NCBI GenBank assembly: GCA_002898275.1
Contig: BEIQ01000001.1
Span: 551,899-615,898 of the forward strand
Source: a bacterium HR40
Lineage (GTDB): Bacteria; Pseudomonadota; Alphaproteobacteria; Geminicoccales; Geminicoccaceae
DNA length: 64,000 bases
Direction of reading: 5' to 3'
The translations under genes were made by a program, and so were the position numbers. The notes below the pieces were generated by a model. That model had not been told where the DNA came from. It worked only from the letters and a program-made list of their open reading frames with translations, and made no database searches. Shown in pieces: positions 42,668 to 52,434 of the stretch (position 1 is its first letter; each line of letters opens with the position of its first letter).

Positions 42668-45435
42668 ACGAGGCCATCCGCTTCATCCTCGATGGTCGGG
42701 AGGTAGTCGCCCGACCCGGAGAGACCATCTGGCAAGTGGCGCAGCGCGAGGGGATCGAGATCCCGCATTTGTGCTGGCTGCCCGCTCCCGGTTATCGCGC
42801 CGATGGGAACTGCCGGGCGTGCATGGTGGAGATCGAGGGTGAGCGTGTACTCGCCGCCTCCTGCGTGCGCACCCCGCAGCCCGGCATGGTGGTGCGTACC
42901 GCGTCGGAGCGGGCGAGGCGGGCTCGCGAGCTCGTCATCGAACTCTTGCTCGCTGACCAGCCGGCGCGCGCGGACGCCCACGATGCGCGCTCGCGCTTGT
43001 GGCAGTGGGCGGAGCGCATCGGGATCGAGACCAGCCGCTACCCAGCCCGTCACCAGCCGGCGCCGGACTGGTCGCACCCGGCCATGGCGGTGCAGCTCGA
43101 TGCGTGCATCCAGTGCAACCTGTGCGTTCGCGCCTGCCGCGAGGTGCAGGTGAACGACGTCATCGGCCTCGCCTATCGAGGCCACAAGAGCAAGATCGTT
43201 TTCGACATGGACGATCCCATGGGGCACTCCACTTGCGTGGGTTGCGGCGAGTGCGTCCAGGCCTGCCCCACGGGTGCCCTGATGCCGGCTTCCATCGTCG
43301 ATCGCGCCACCGGGCGCGGCGCGCGCACGGCCGAGCGCGAGGTGCGCAGCGTATGCCCCTATTGCGGTGTCGGCTGCCAAATCACTTACCATATCCGCAA
43401 CGACCGCATCGCCTGGGTGTCGGGAGCGCCCGGCCCGGCCAACGAGAATCGCCTGTGCGTCAAGGGGCGCTTCGGCTTCGACTATGTCCACCATCCGCAC
43501 CGTTTGACCGTCCCGCTCGTTCGCAAGGAAGGGGTGCCCAAGCGGGCGGACGACGAGGTGGACCCGGCCAATCCTTGGACTCATTTCCGACCGGCGAGCT
43601 GGGAAGAGGCCCTCGAACGCGCAGCCGCGGGACTGCGCCGCATCCGCGACCGCGACGGTCCGCGCGCGCTAGCCGGCTTCGGTTCTGCCAAGGGCACCAA
43701 CGAAGAGGCGTATCTCTTCCAAAAGCTCGTGCGCACCGGCTTTGGCTCCAACAACGTCGACCACTGCACGCGCCTTTGCCATGCCTCCTCGGTGGCGGCC
43801 CTCATGGAAGGGATCGGCTCGGGCGCGGTGACCGCGCCCTTCACCGAGGTGCGCAATGCCGACCTCATCTTCGTCATCGGTGCCAACCCGACCGAGAACC
43901 ATCCGGTTGCCGCCACCTATTTCAAGCAGGCGGCCAAGCGGGGCGCCAAGCTCGTGGTGGCCGACCCGCGCGGCCAGGCGCTCAAGCGCTATGCCACCTG
44001 GATGTTGCAGTTCCGCGCCGGTACCGACGTCGCGCTGCTCAACGCGCTCATGCACGTGATCGTCGAGGAAAAGCTCTACGACGAGCAGTTCGTGCAAGCG
44101 CGCAGCGAGAATTTCGAGCGGCTGCGCGAGCATCTCGCCAAATTCCCGCCCGAGCGCATGGCTGAGGTCTGCGGCATTCCCGCTGCCACCCTCCGCGAGG
44201 TGGCGCGCGCCTACGCCCGAGCCGAGCGCGCCATCATCTTCTGGGGCATGGGGGTGAGCCAGCACGTGCACGGCACCGACAATGCCCGCTGCCTCATCTC
44301 CCTCGCCATCCTGTGCGGTCATGTCGGCCGGCCGGGAACCGGATTGCATCCGCTGCGCGGACAGAACAATGTGCAGGGCGCCTCGGATGCCGGGCTCATC
44401 CCGATGGTGTTTCCCGACTACCATCCGACGCGGGATCCGGATTACCGGCGTTTCCTCGAGGAGCTGTGGGGAACGAGGCTCGATCCGGAGCCGGGCCTGA
44501 CCGTGGTCGAGATCATGGAGGCGGCACGCGCCGGCAAAATCCGCGGGATGTACATCATGGGCGAAAACCCGGCCATGTCCGACCCGGATGCCCTGCACGC
44601 GCGCGAAGCCTTGGCCTCCCTCGAGCATCTCGTGGTCCAGGACATTTTTCTCACCGAGACCGCCTGGCACGCCGACGTCGTGCTGCCCGCTTCGGCTTGG
44701 CCGGAAAAGCAGGGGACCGTCACCAACACCAACCGCCAGGTGCAGATGGGTCGCATGGCCCTGCCGCTTCCCGGGGAGGCGCGACAAGATCTGTGGATCA
44801 TCCAGGAGATCGCCCGTCGCCTCGGCCTGCAATGGAACTACGCCGGTCCGGCCGACGTGTTCGCCGAGATGAAACGGGCGATGCCGTCGCTCGACAATAT
44901 CACGTGGGAGCGGCTCGAGCGCGAGCACGCCGTCGCCTATCCCTGCCCGGCCCCCGACCATCCCGGCAAGACGGTGGTGTTCGAGGAGCGTTTCCCCACG
45001 CCCACCGGCCGGGCGCGGCTGGTGCCGGCAGAGGTGGAACCGCCAGCGGAGCTCCCGGACGAGGACTACCCCATGATCCTGACCACCGGGCGCACTCTCG
45101 AGCATTGGCACACCGGTGCCATCACCCGGCACGCGAGCGTGCTCGAAGCGCTCGAGCCCGAACCGTTCTGTGCCATGAACGGCCGCGACCTCGCCCGGCT
45201 CGGGGTAAGCCCGGGTGGCCGAGTGCGAGTCTCGACGCGCCGCGGCGCCATCGAGCTCATGGCCCGGCGGGATCCAGCCGTGCCGGAGGGAATGGTGTTC
45301 ATTCCCTTCTGCTATCGCGAAGCCGCGGCCAATATCCTCACCCATCCGCAGCTCGATCCGTGGGGGAAGATCCCCGAGTTCAAGTTCTGTGCCGCGCGGG
45401 TGGAACCCGTCGTGGCGGCGGTCGCTGCGGAGTGA
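42664..45435 (+). CDS. NAD-dependent formate dehydrogenase alpha subunit
   Basis: 923 residues, cytosolic (no Tat signal). A NuoG-like N terminus has a [2Fe-2S] ferredoxin (C in HLCWLPAPGYRADGNCRACM and ASC), a His-Cys3-type [4Fe-4S] region, and two further [4Fe-4S] sites (CIQCNLCVRAC and CVGCGECVQACPTGAL). The catalytic domain begins CPYCGVGCQITYHI. The metal ligand is cysteine in TRLCHASSVAAL. TNTNRQVQMG and the C-terminal GRTLEHWHTGAITR are standard FdhF/FdsA motifs. It overlaps the beta subunit as ATGA. The fdhD and mob genes needed for maturation are not nearby. Confidence 0.95.
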   Translation: MNEAIRFILDGREVVARPGETIWQVAQREGIEIPHLCWLPAPGYRADGNCRACMVEIEGERVLAASCVRTPQPGMVVRTASERARRARELVIELLLADQPARADAHDARSRLWQWAERIGIETSRYPARHQPAPDWSHPAMAVQLDACIQCNLCVRACREVQVNDVIGLAYRGHKSKIVFDMDDPMGHSTCVGCGECVQACPTGALMPASIVDRATGRGARTAEREVRSVCPYCGVGCQITYHIRNDRIAWVSGAPGPANENRLCVKGRFGFDYVHHPHRLTVPLVRKEGVPKRADDEVDPANPWTHFRPASWEEALERAAAGLRRIRDRDGPRALAGFGSAKGTNEEAYLFQKLVRTGFGSNNVDHCTRLCHASSVAALMEGIGSGAVTAPFTEVRNADLIFVIGANPTENHPVAATYFKQAAKRGAKLVVADPRGQALKRYATWMLQFRAGTDVALLNALMHVIVEEKLYDEQFVQARSENFERLREHLAKFPPERMAEVCGIPAATLREVARAYARAERAIIFWGMGVSQHVHGTDNARCLISLAILCGHVGRPGTGLHPLRGQNNVQGASDAGLIPMVFPDYHPTRDPDYRRFLEELWGTRLDPEPGLTVVEIMEAARAGKIRGMYIMGENPAMSDPDALHAREALASLEHLVVQDIFLTETAWHADVVLPASAWPEKQGTVTNTNRQVQMGRMALPLPGEARQDLWIIQEIARRLGLQWNYAGPADVFAEMKRAMPSLDNITWERLEREHAVAYPCPAPDHPGKTVVFEERFPTPTGRARLVPAEVEPPAELPDEDYPMILTTGRTLEHWHTGAITRHASVLEALEPEPFCAMNGRDLARLGVSPGGRVRVSTRRGAIELMARRDPAVPEGMVFIPFCYREAAANILTHPQLDPWGKIPEFKFCAARVEPVVAAVAAE

Positions 45436-45483
45436 AGACCGGGGCGAGCAGGGCAGCTGGAGCGTGCCGCCTCCTGGACCAGG

Positions 45484-45969
45484 TCAGGGACGAAGCTCGC
45501 TGAACACGAAATCGGGGCCTGCAGCCTGGTGGCAGGCGTGGCAGGCCTCGAACGCCTTGGCCCCCACCACCGGCTTCTCCGGATCGCCCCCAGCAAAGCC
45601 CTCGTAGCCCCAGCCGTCGGTGGCGGTGAAGACGCGTGCGTCCCGCCGCATCACGCCCAGGACCTTGCGCTCCTTCTCGACCACGGCCTGGTCGGCGGTG
45701 CGTTCGACCGCGAGCAGATCGAAGACGATCACCGCCCCATCCGGAAAGCTGCCGCGCTGGTAACCCTCGAGCGCCTTCGCGTTGGCATAGATGTGGTGCA
45801 GCCCACCGAAGGCCTCGAACAAGGGGTGGCCGGGCTCGATGAGCATGCTTTTCACATGATACCAGCTCCGGTAACCTTCTGGATAGGCGACCTCGGGCTC
45901 TTCCGCGCGGACCATCGCGGTCGCCGCCAAGGCGGCGACAGAGAGGAGAATCGGGTATCTTGGGTGCAC
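45484..45969 (-). CDS. Cytochrome P460 family protein
   Basis: 161 residues beginning with GTG at 45969 (GGGAGA seven bases upstream). The signal peptide ends at MVRAEE. A P460-like beta domain (YPEGYRSWYHVKSMLIEPGH, FDLLAVERTADQAVVEKERK, RVFTATDGWGYEGFAGGDPE) is followed by the C-terminal heme site CHACH. Family members oxidise hydroxylamine or act as cytochrome c'-beta; here a general redox or nitric-oxide-type role is possible. It is divergent from an HxlR regulator. Confidence 0.88.
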   Translation of the reverse strand: MHPRYPILLSVAALAATAMVRAEEPEVAYPEGYRSWYHVKSMLIEPGHPLFEAFGGLHHIYANAKALEGYQRGSFPDGAVIVFDLLAVERTADQAVVEKERKVLGVMRRDARVFTATDGWGYEGFAGGDPEKPVVGAKAFEACHACHQAAGPDFVFSELRP

Positions 45970-46077
45970 GAGACATCTCCCAATGTTGCGACTGGCTGGT
46001 GCGATAGCCATATCGACAAACGATCAATGCCTGTCGAGACAGTACTTTGTGGTGACCAACTTACCGGAAGGTCAGGA

Positions 46078-46449
46078 TTGACGAAAACCGAGGACAGAAA
46101 GACCGCGGAACCGACCGTGGCGGCGATGTTCGAGCGCGTGCTCGGCTGCAAGTGGTCGTTGCACGTCCTCGATTGCGTTCGCCGTGGCGTCGCTCGTCCC
46201 GGGGCCATGCAGCGCGCCGTCCCCGGCCTGTCGGCCAAGGTGCTGGCCGAGCGCCTCCGCCGTTTGGTCGCCTTTGGCGTACTCGAGCGGCAGGTGTTCG
46301 CCGAAGTCCCGCCGCGGGTGGAGTATCGTCTCACGCCCTTTGGCCAACGTTTCGTCGATATCCTCGAGCGCATCGCTGCCCTCGAGCGCGAGCGACGGGA
46401 AGGGTCGGTTCGACCGGCTGCGGTTCGAGTAAAGGAGGGCGAAGGCTGA
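46078..46449 (+). CDS. HxlR-family transcriptional regulator
   Basis: A winged helix regulator of about 123 residues: LGCKWSLHVLDCVRRGVARP, AMQRAVPGLSAKVLAERLRR and VPPRVEYRLTPFGQRF follow the HxlR pattern closely. The family often senses aldehydes, quinones or redox state through a conserved Cys; one sits at CKW and another in LDC. The TTG at 46078 has GGAAGGTCAGGA upstream; an ATG at 46027 would add 17 residues. It is divergent from cytochrome P460, which it may control. Confidence 0.88.
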   Translation: MTKTEDRKTAEPTVAAMFERVLGCKWSLHVLDCVRRGVARPGAMQRAVPGLSAKVLAERLRRLVAFGVLERQVFAEVPPRVEYRLTPFGQRFVDILERIAALERERREGSVRPAAVRVKEGEG

Positions 46450-46478
46450 ACGGCTCGTCGCCCGACGAAGCCCAGCTC

Positions 46479-46976
46479 ATGGACTGGGCGCTGTCCTATC
46501 TCGCCCGTTACGCCAGCAGCCGGGCGCAGCTCGAGCGTTATCTGCGGCAGCGCGCCAGCCGGAGCCTGCGCCGCGCAGGGCTGGCGGCGGATCCCGGACT
46601 GGCTGGCGCGATCGAGCATGTGGCGGAACGGTGCGCGGAGCTCGGGCTCGTGGACGAGCGAGCGCTCGCGCGGTCACGGCTAACGCGACTCTTGGCCCGC
46701 GGAGCCTCCCGGCCGCAGGTCGAGGCCGATCTTCGGCGTCGGGGCATCCCCCCGGAGATCGTGCGCGAGGAGCTCGCGGCTTTCGAGGGAGAGGCCGGCC
46801 GCGAGGCGGAAGAGCAGGCGGCGCGACGTCTGTTGGAGAGACGAGGCCTGCTGCCCGGGCCCGCGGGCTGGAGCGAAGACCGAAGACGCAAGGCTCTGAC
46901 GGTGCTGGCCCGCGCTGGCTTCACCTTGCGGGTGGCGGAGGCGGTGATCGGCGGAAACAGGGAACCGCGGCGCTGA
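46479..46976 (+). CDS. recX: RecX family regulatory protein
   Basis: About 165 residues of three-helix repeats: DWALSYLARYASSRAQLERY, LGLVDERALARSRLTRLLAR and GASRPQVEADLRRRGIP. RecX limits RecA filament growth. The ATG at 46479 is the first standard start, but conserved residues seem to extend upstream; a CTG at 46446, preceded by GGAGG and overlapping the HxlR stop as CTGA, is possible. recA is not in the window. Confidence 0.8.
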   Translation: MDWALSYLARYASSRAQLERYLRQRASRSLRRAGLAADPGLAGAIEHVAERCAELGLVDERALARSRLTRLLARGASRPQVEADLRRRGIPPEIVREELAAFEGEAGREAEEQAARRLLERRGLLPGPAGWSEDRRRKALTVLARAGFTLRVAEAVIGGNREPRR

Positions 46977-47097
46977 CAGTCGGACAGCGTGCGCTGCCGC
47001 GAGATAGAAGATCGGTCTGCTGTCAATCCGCTGCGCTATTGTGTCGCACGAAGGGAAGGCTTACATTGTGGTGTGCCTTAGTCGCAGGAGGGACGCC

Positions 47098-47718
47098 ATG
47101 CTTCGCCACGGAGCGCAGACCTACCGTGTTCGAGAGGTGGTGGCGGTCTTCGACGACTATCAGGCGCTCGAGGACGCCGTTCAGGATCTCGAGCTCGCTG
47201 GATTCGATCGGGCGCAGATCAATCTGCTCGTGCACGAGGACAGGGTGCGCGAGCGGTTCGGAGATCGAGTGGACATCCGCCGCCTCGAGGACGATCCGCA
47301 GGCGCCGGTGGAGGATCCGGTCGATTGCCACGAGGTCGCCGAAGGCAAGGCGGCGCTCACCGCCGGCCTCGCTCTCTTGGGCAGCCTCGTTGCCCTCGGT
47401 TTCGTGGTGACCCCGGAGATCAGCATCCCGGCCGCTATTCTCGCAGCGGCCGTGGGCGGGGGCGCTGCCGGCACGATCGGCGGTATGCTCGCCCGTTATC
47501 TCGGCGAGCTGAGGGCGCGCCAGATCGAGGAGCAGATCCGCTCCGGCGGCCTTTTGCTTTGGGTCCAGTTGCGGAACGAGGACCAAGAGCAGAAGGCGGT
47601 GGCCATCTGCCGGCGCTACGGCGCGAAGGACGTGCATGTGCACGAGATCGAGCGCGAGTGGGGGGAGGAGCACATCCCCCTCGCGCAACGGCAGCCCGAT
47701 CCCTTCCTGTTCCGCTGA
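47098..47718 (+). CDS. Glycine-zipper membrane protein, general-stress-like
   Basis: 206 residues. The first part has a ferredoxin-like alpha/beta start typical of general stress 17M-like proteins (REVVAVFDDYQALEDAVQDL followed by ELAGFDRAQINLLV). Two hydrophobic Gly/Ala-rich helices (GLALLGSLVALGFVV and ILAAAVGGGAAGTIGGML) form a glycine zipper. The C-terminal part repeats the alpha/beta fold (GGLLLWVQLRNEDQEQKAVA) with an HVHEIE end. Excellent AGGAGGG ribosome-binding site. It may be an envelope-stress protein; function is not known. Confidence 0.8.
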   Translation: MLRHGAQTYRVREVVAVFDDYQALEDAVQDLELAGFDRAQINLLVHEDRVRERFGDRVDIRRLEDDPQAPVEDPVDCHEVAEGKAALTAGLALLGSLVALGFVVTPEISIPAAILAAAVGGGAAGTIGGMLARYLGELRARQIEEQIRSGGLLLWVQLRNEDQEQKAVAICRRYGAKDVHVHEIEREWGEEHIPLAQRQPDPFLFR

Positions 47719-47738
47719 CGGCCGCGGTCGGCCGTCAG
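47715..47738. terminator. Bidirectional hairpin carrying the stop codons of two convergent genes
   Basis: A perfect 10-bp stem, CTGACGGCCG/CGGCCGTCAG, with a CGGT loop. The left arm includes the plus-gene stop TGA (47716-47718); the right arm includes the minus-gene stop (47735-47737). There is no T run on either side, so intrinsic termination would be weak. Confidence 0.5.
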
Positions 47739-48481
47739 TCGGCCAGCACGCCGGCGGCAGCCAGTTCGGCGCGCCGGCGGCGTACGCGCTCGGCGAGCTC
47801 TTCGAGCTGGCGATCGGGGATGCCGAGCGTGCGCAGATGGCGAGCGGTGTCGTAGAGATAGTCGCAGGCGCGGCCGAGCGGGCCCTCTCCGGTTGCCAGC
47901 ATGTCGAGCATCTCGCTGTCGCTGAGCTCACGGCAGTAGCGCTCGTGTCGGCGCTCGATCGTGAAGGCGATCGCCGAAACCATGCCGTTCGGGACGCGGG
48001 CGCGAAGCCAGCGCGGGCGATAGGCGCCGGTCACCATCTCGCGTCGCCACAACAGACGGAGCTCCTCCTCGCAGTCTTCCTCGGCGAGGGTGTAGACGAC
48101 GCCGCGGCAGGAGCCACCGTGATCGAGTCCGAGCATCAGGCCGGGCCGCTCGGGCGATCCGCGACCGAGAATGGTGCGCAGGCAAAAGCGACGGCGATAG
48201 CCCGAGATGCAGGCGATCTGCCGGTCGCGATAGCGGACGGTCGGGTTCCAGATCAGCGACCCGTAAGCGAAGACCCGCACCGGCCCCTCCTCCGGTCGTG
48301 CCTCTAGGGTCGCCCGCAGCGAGGCGTCGATCTCTTCGTCCGAAAGGATGCGTACGGGTAGGCCGGCGCGCTGGGCGATCTCCCGGATCCAGCCCGCGGC
48401 GATGCGCTCGCGGGTGAGGGGAAACATCCCGCCTTCGCCAGGGTCCATGTTCCGATCCGGGTGCGCGGGCTGGCCGGTCAC
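47735..48481 (-). CDS. chaC: ChaC-type gamma-glutamylcyclotransferase
   Basis: A 248-residue enzyme that degrades glutathione to 5-oxoproline and Cys-Gly. The substrate-binding motif VFAYGSLIWNP is intact. GYRRRFCLRTILGRGSPERP, LMLGLDHGGSCRGVVYTLA and WRREMVTGAYRPRW match ChaC, with the catalytic Glu expected in the last region. The start is GTG at 48481, overlapping the upstream monooxygenase stop, or ATG at 48448. Glutathione turnover may matter in a formaldehyde-producing cell. Confidence 0.93.
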   Translation of the reverse strand: MTGQPAHPDRNMDPGEGGMFPLTRERIAAGWIREIAQRAGLPVRILSDEEIDASLRATLEARPEEGPVRVFAYGSLIWNPTVRYRDRQIACISGYRRRFCLRTILGRGSPERPGLMLGLDHGGSCRGVVYTLAEEDCEEELRLLWRREMVTGAYRPRWLRARVPNGMVSAIAFTIERRHERYCRELSDSEMLDMLATGEGPLGRACDYLYDTARHLRTLGIPDRQLEELAERVRRRRAELAAAGVLAD

Positions 48482-49536
48482 TCGGCTGCAGCCGCCTCGC
48501 CGGAAAGGATGGCAAGCCGACGCTGGGCCCGGGGCGCCACGTCCTCGACCATCCGCTGCAGCGAGGCACAGGCGAGCGCATGGGGGAGATCGCCAAAGTT
48601 ATAGAGCACCATGAGCTCGTCCACTCCCATATCGGCGAGCGCCACGAGCTTGTCGGTGACAGTCTCCACCGAGCCCATGAGCGAAAGCCCGCTTTTCTGG
48701 ATGTCGTCCCAGGTCTGCCGCTTCGCATATTTGCGGGTCGCGACATAGAGATCGAAAGCCACCGCGGCATCGGCGCGCGCCTGCTGGTCGCTGTCGGCGA
48801 CATAGGTGTGGAGGGCGACATAGGTACGCCCCCGGTCGTGGCCGCCAGCGGCCCGCCCTTCGCGGTAGGCGTCGAGCAGCCCGCGGATGTCCTCGAAGCG
48901 GTCGACCGTGGCATAGGGCACGGTCATGAGCTCCTCTCCGGCCTTGCCGACATGGAAGGCCGCTTCTGCCCGCAACACCGCGATGGGCATCGGCGGGATT
49001 CGGCCTTGCCAGGGGAGGACATTGAGGGCGACTCCGGAAAGCGCGTGATAACGCCCGGCAAAACGCACCCGCTCGCCGCGCCAGAGGGTCCGTACCAGCG
49101 CGAGCGACTCGTCGAACCGGAAGCGTTTGGTGCTGCCGTCGATGTTGAACCCCTCGAATTCGTGCCGGAGATAGCCCGAACCCACCGGCAACACGAGGCG
49201 ACCGCGCGAGAGCTGGTCGAGGACCGCATAGTCCTCCGCGACATGGACGGGATCGCGGAACGGCAGGACGGCCACGGCAGGGCCCAAGAGGATGCGCGTC
49301 GTGCGCGCCGCGGCAGCCGCCAGCCAGACTGCCGGATTGGGGATCACGCCGTACTCGTCGAAATGGTGTTCGGCGACATAGAAGGCACGATAGCCCAGCC
49401 GTTCCGCCAGCACGCACTGTTCCAAGACTTGCTGGTAGAATTCCCCAATCGTGCGGTGATGCCCGGGATAGCTCTCTGGCGGATAGTGATCGATCACCGA
49501 AAAACACGACAGATCGGGCAACGCCCTGGTCGACAT
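48478..49536 (-). CDS. LLM-class flavin-dependent oxidoreductase
   Basis: A 352-residue luciferase-like monooxygenase barrel: [80 protein letters not shown], and a C-terminal [20 protein letters not shown]. It would use FMNH2 or F420H2 and oxygen; the substrate is unknown. The GGGGGG-rich leader precedes the ATG at 49536. It is coupled to chaC and divergent from secA. Confidence 0.9.
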   Translation of the reverse strand: MSTRALPDLSCFSVIDHYPPESYPGHHRTIGEFYQQVLEQCVLAERLGYRAFYVAEHHFDEYGVIPNPAVWLAAAAARTTRILLGPAVAVLPFRDPVHVAEDYAVLDQLSRGRLVLPVGSGYLRHEFEGFNIDGSTKRFRFDESLALVRTLWRGERVRFAGRYHALSGVALNVLPWQGRIPPMPIAVLRAEAAFHVGKAGEELMTVPYATVDRFEDIRGLLDAYREGRAAGGHDRGRTYVALHTYVADSDQQARADAAVAFDLYVATRKYAKRQTWDDIQKSGLSLMGSVETVTDKLVALADMGVDELMVLYNFGDLPHALACASLQRMVEDVAPRAQRRLAILSGEAAAAE

Positions 49537-49620
49537 CGGCCCCCCCGCGGCGAAGCTCGGTGCACGCTCTCCGCTTTGCCGCAGCTGCTCGGCTCGGTCA
49601 ATCGGGGCCGGCTGGTCGCG

Positions 49621-49649
49621 TTGACAGTCCCGAGCGCCATGCCTATCTG
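49621..49649 (+). promoter_or_regulatory. Sigma-70 promoter of secA
   Basis: Perfect -35 TTGACA (49621-49626), a 17-base spacer and TATCTG (49644-49649). Transcription would start near 49656, leaving about a 36-base leader before the secA ATG at 49692. Confidence 0.65.
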
Positions 49650-49691
49650 GCAGCACGCTCGATCACTCCGCGCCAAAGGTCGCACAGTCGC

Positions 49692-52361
49692 ATGCTCGGT
49701 GCTCTCGCCAAGCGCATCTTCGGCACCGCCAACGATCGCATCGTCAAGCGGTTGCGCAAGGAAGTCGCGCGGATCGACGCACTCGAGCCCGAGCTGGAAA
49801 GGCTTTCCGACGACGAGCTCAGGGCTCGCACGCCCTGGCTGCGGGAGCGGCTGCAGCAGGGCGCGACTCTGGACGAGCTGCTGCCGGAGGCCTTCGCCAC
49901 GGTGCGCGAGGCCGCCAAACGGACGCTCGGCCAGCGACACTTCGAGGTGCAACTGATCGGCGGCATCGTTCTCCATCAGGGAAAAATCGCCGAGATGAAG
50001 ACCGGCGAGGGCAAGACCCTGGTGGCGACGCTGCCCGCCTATCTCAATGCGCTCACCGGGCGCGGCGTGCACGTGGTGACGGTCAACGACTATCTCGCCC
50101 GGCGCGACGCCGAGTGGATGGGTCGGATCTATCGTTTCCTCGGAATGACCGTGGGTTGCATCGTCCCCGGCCTCGACGATGCCGAACGTCGGCGGGCCTA
50201 TGCCTGCGACATCACTTACGGCACGAACAACGAGTTCGGATTCGATTACCTGCGCGACAATATGCGCCTCAGTCTCGATCACATGGTGCAGCGTGGACAC
50301 CACTATGCGATCGTGGACGAGGTCGACAGCATTTTGATCGACGAGGCGCGAACCCCGCTCATCATCTCCGGTCCGGCCGAGGACAGCTCCGAGCTTTACC
50401 GCCGCATCGACGAGCTCGTGCGCTTGCTCGATCCCGAAGACTGGGAAAAGGACGAGAAACAACGGACCGTGACGCTCACCGAAAGGGGCGTCGAGCGCAT
50501 GCAGCAGCTCCTCGAACAGGCGGGACTGCTCAAATCCGGCGATCTCTACGACATCGAGAATGTGACGCTGGTCCATCACGTGCAACAGGCGCTCAGGGCG
50601 CACAAACTGTTCGCCCGCGACGTGGACTACATCGTCAGGAACGGGCAGGTGATCATCGTCGACGAGTTCACGGGGCGCATGATGCCCGGTCGGCGCTATT
50701 CGGACGGGCTCCACCAGGCGCTCGAGGCCAAGGAGAGGGTGCCGATTCAACCGGAGAATCAGACCCTCGCCTCGATCACCTTCCAGAACTACTTCCGCCT
50801 CTATGAAAAACTCGCCGGCATGACCGGCACGGCCGCCACAGAAGCGGCGGAGTTCGCCGAGATCTATGGCCTGGAAGTAGTCGAGATCCCGACCCACAGG
50901 CCGATGATCCGCAAGGACGAGGACGACGAGGTCTACCGTACGGCGCGCGAGAAGTACGAGGCGATCGTGCGGGAGATCGAGGAAGCGCATCGGCGCGGCC
51001 AGCCGGTGCTGGTGGGCACCGTGTCGATCGAAAAGTCCGAGTTGTTGTCGGAGATGCTCAAACAGAAGGGCATCCCGCATCAGGTGCTCAACGCCCGCTA
51101 CCACGAGCAAGAAGCGCAGATCGTGGCGCAAGCCGGCCGACTCGGCGCGGTCACGATCGCTACCAACATGGCCGGACGCGGCACCGATATCCAGCTCGGC
51201 GGCAATGCCGAGATGCGCATCCGGCAGGAGCTGGGGGAACATCCCGATCCGGCGGAGGTGGAGCGCATTCGCCGCGAGGTCCAGGACGAACACGAGAAAG
51301 TGGTGGCGCTGGGCGGTCTCTATGTGATCGGCACGGAGCGGCACGAGAGCCGTCGGATCGACAACCAGCTGCGTGGCCGCTCCGGACGCCAGGGCGATCC
51401 CGGACGCTCCAAGTTCTTTCTCTCTCTCGAAGACGATCTGATGCGCATTTTCGGCTCCGATCGTATGGACGGGCTTTTGCAGAAGCTGGGTCTCCGGGAG
51501 GGCGAGGCGATCATCCATCCATGGATCAACAAGGCCCTCGAGAAGGCGCAGCAGAAGGTCGAGGCGCGCAACTTCGAGATCCGCAAGAATCTCTTGAAGT
51601 TCGACGACGTGATGAACGACCAGCGCAAGGTCGTGTACGAGCAGCGTCGCGAGCTTCTCGAGAGCGAGGACGTCTCGGAAACCGTGCGCGACATGCGCCA
51701 TCAGGTCATCGAGGATCTGGTGGCCAAACACATTCCTGCCAATGCCTATCCCGAACAATGGGACATCGAAGGGCTCGCCAACGATGTCAGGCGCATCCTC
51801 GCCCTCGACCTGCCGATCGCCGAATGGGCGAAGGAAGAGGGGATCGCCGAAGACGAGATTCGCACCCGGATCGTCGAGGCGAGCGACCGCCGAATGGCCC
51901 AGAAGGTGGCACAGTACGGCGAAGCCGTGATGCGGATGGCCGAGAAGAGTCTGCTGCTGCAGATCCTCGACCATCTCTGGAAGGAGCACCTCCTCCACCT
52001 CGACCATCTCCGCCAGGGCATTCACCTGCGCGGCTACGGTCAGCGCGATCCGCTCAACGAGTATAAGCGCGAGGCTTTCGTTCTGTTCGAGGCGATGCTC
52101 GCCAATCTCCGCCTCACCGTGACCCAAGTGCTCTCCCACCTCGAGATCCGGCTGCAGCCCCCGGCCGCCGAGCCGGAACCAGCACCGCAGGTGGCGCCGC
52201 CACGGACTCGGGCGCGGGCCGTGGCCCTGGCGGGTGGGGACGACGGCGGCAGTGACATCGACCCGCGCGACCCGCGGACCTGGGGCAAGGTCCCGCGCAA
52301 CGCCCCCTGTCCCTGCGGCTCGGGCAAGAAATACAAACAATGCCACGGCCGTCTTGCATGA
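49692..52361 (+). CDS. secA: Preprotein translocase motor SecA
   Basis: An 889-residue ATPase driving Sec-dependent export. Walker A is [20 protein letters not shown] and Walker B is [36 protein letters not shown] and the helicase motif [11 protein letters not shown] are intact. The C-terminal zinc finger [14 protein letters not shown], which binds SecB and phospholipid, ends the protein. The ATG at 49692 is the conserved [11 protein letters not shown] start; the open frame upstream is not conserved. Normal length. Confidence 0.98.
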   Translation: MLGALAKRIFGTANDRIVKRLRKEVARIDALEPELERLSDDELRARTPWLRERLQQGATLDELLPEAFATVREAAKRTLGQRHFEVQLIGGIVLHQGKIAEMKTGEGKTLVATLPAYLNALTGRGVHVVTVNDYLARRDAEWMGRIYRFLGMTVGCIVPGLDDAERRRAYACDITYGTNNEFGFDYLRDNMRLSLDHMVQRGHHYAIVDEVDSILIDEARTPLIISGPAEDSSELYRRIDELVRLLDPEDWEKDEKQRTVTLTERGVERMQQLLEQAGLLKSGDLYDIENVTLVHHVQQALRAHKLFARDVDYIVRNGQVIIVDEFTGRMMPGRRYSDGLHQALEAKERVPIQPENQTLASITFQNYFRLYEKLAGMTGTAATEAAEFAEIYGLEVVEIPTHRPMIRKDEDDEVYRTAREKYEAIVREIEEAHRRGQPVLVGTVSIEKSELLSEMLKQKGIPHQVLNARYHEQEAQIVAQAGRLGAVTIATNMAGRGTDIQLGGNAEMRIRQELGEHPDPAEVERIRREVQDEHEKVVALGGLYVIGTERHESRRIDNQLRGRSGRQGDPGRSKFFLSLEDDLMRIFGSDRMDGLLQKLGLREGEAIIHPWINKALEKAQQKVEARNFEIRKNLLKFDDVMNDQRKVVYEQRRELLESEDVSETVRDMRHQVIEDLVAKHIPANAYPEQWDIEGLANDVRRILALDLPIAEWAKEEGIAEDEIRTRIVEASDRRMAQKVAQYGEAVMRMAEKSLLLQILDHLWKEHLLHLDHLRQGIHLRGYGQRDPLNEYKREAFVLFEAMLANLRLTVTQVLSHLEIRLQPPAAEPEPAPQVAPPRTRARAVALAGGDDGGSDIDPRDPRTWGKVPRNAPCPCGSGKKYKQCHGRLA

Positions 52362-52434
52362 GCGGGGGACGAGCCTCGCCCCGGTCGGGGTGGGGAGGCC
52401 GAGCAGCCGGCGCGGACCGGAGGCGGCGGCGCTC

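Noticed and set aside
49494-52346. 950-codon minus-strand frame
   Set aside because: Antisense of secA in a GC-rich genome; no family match.
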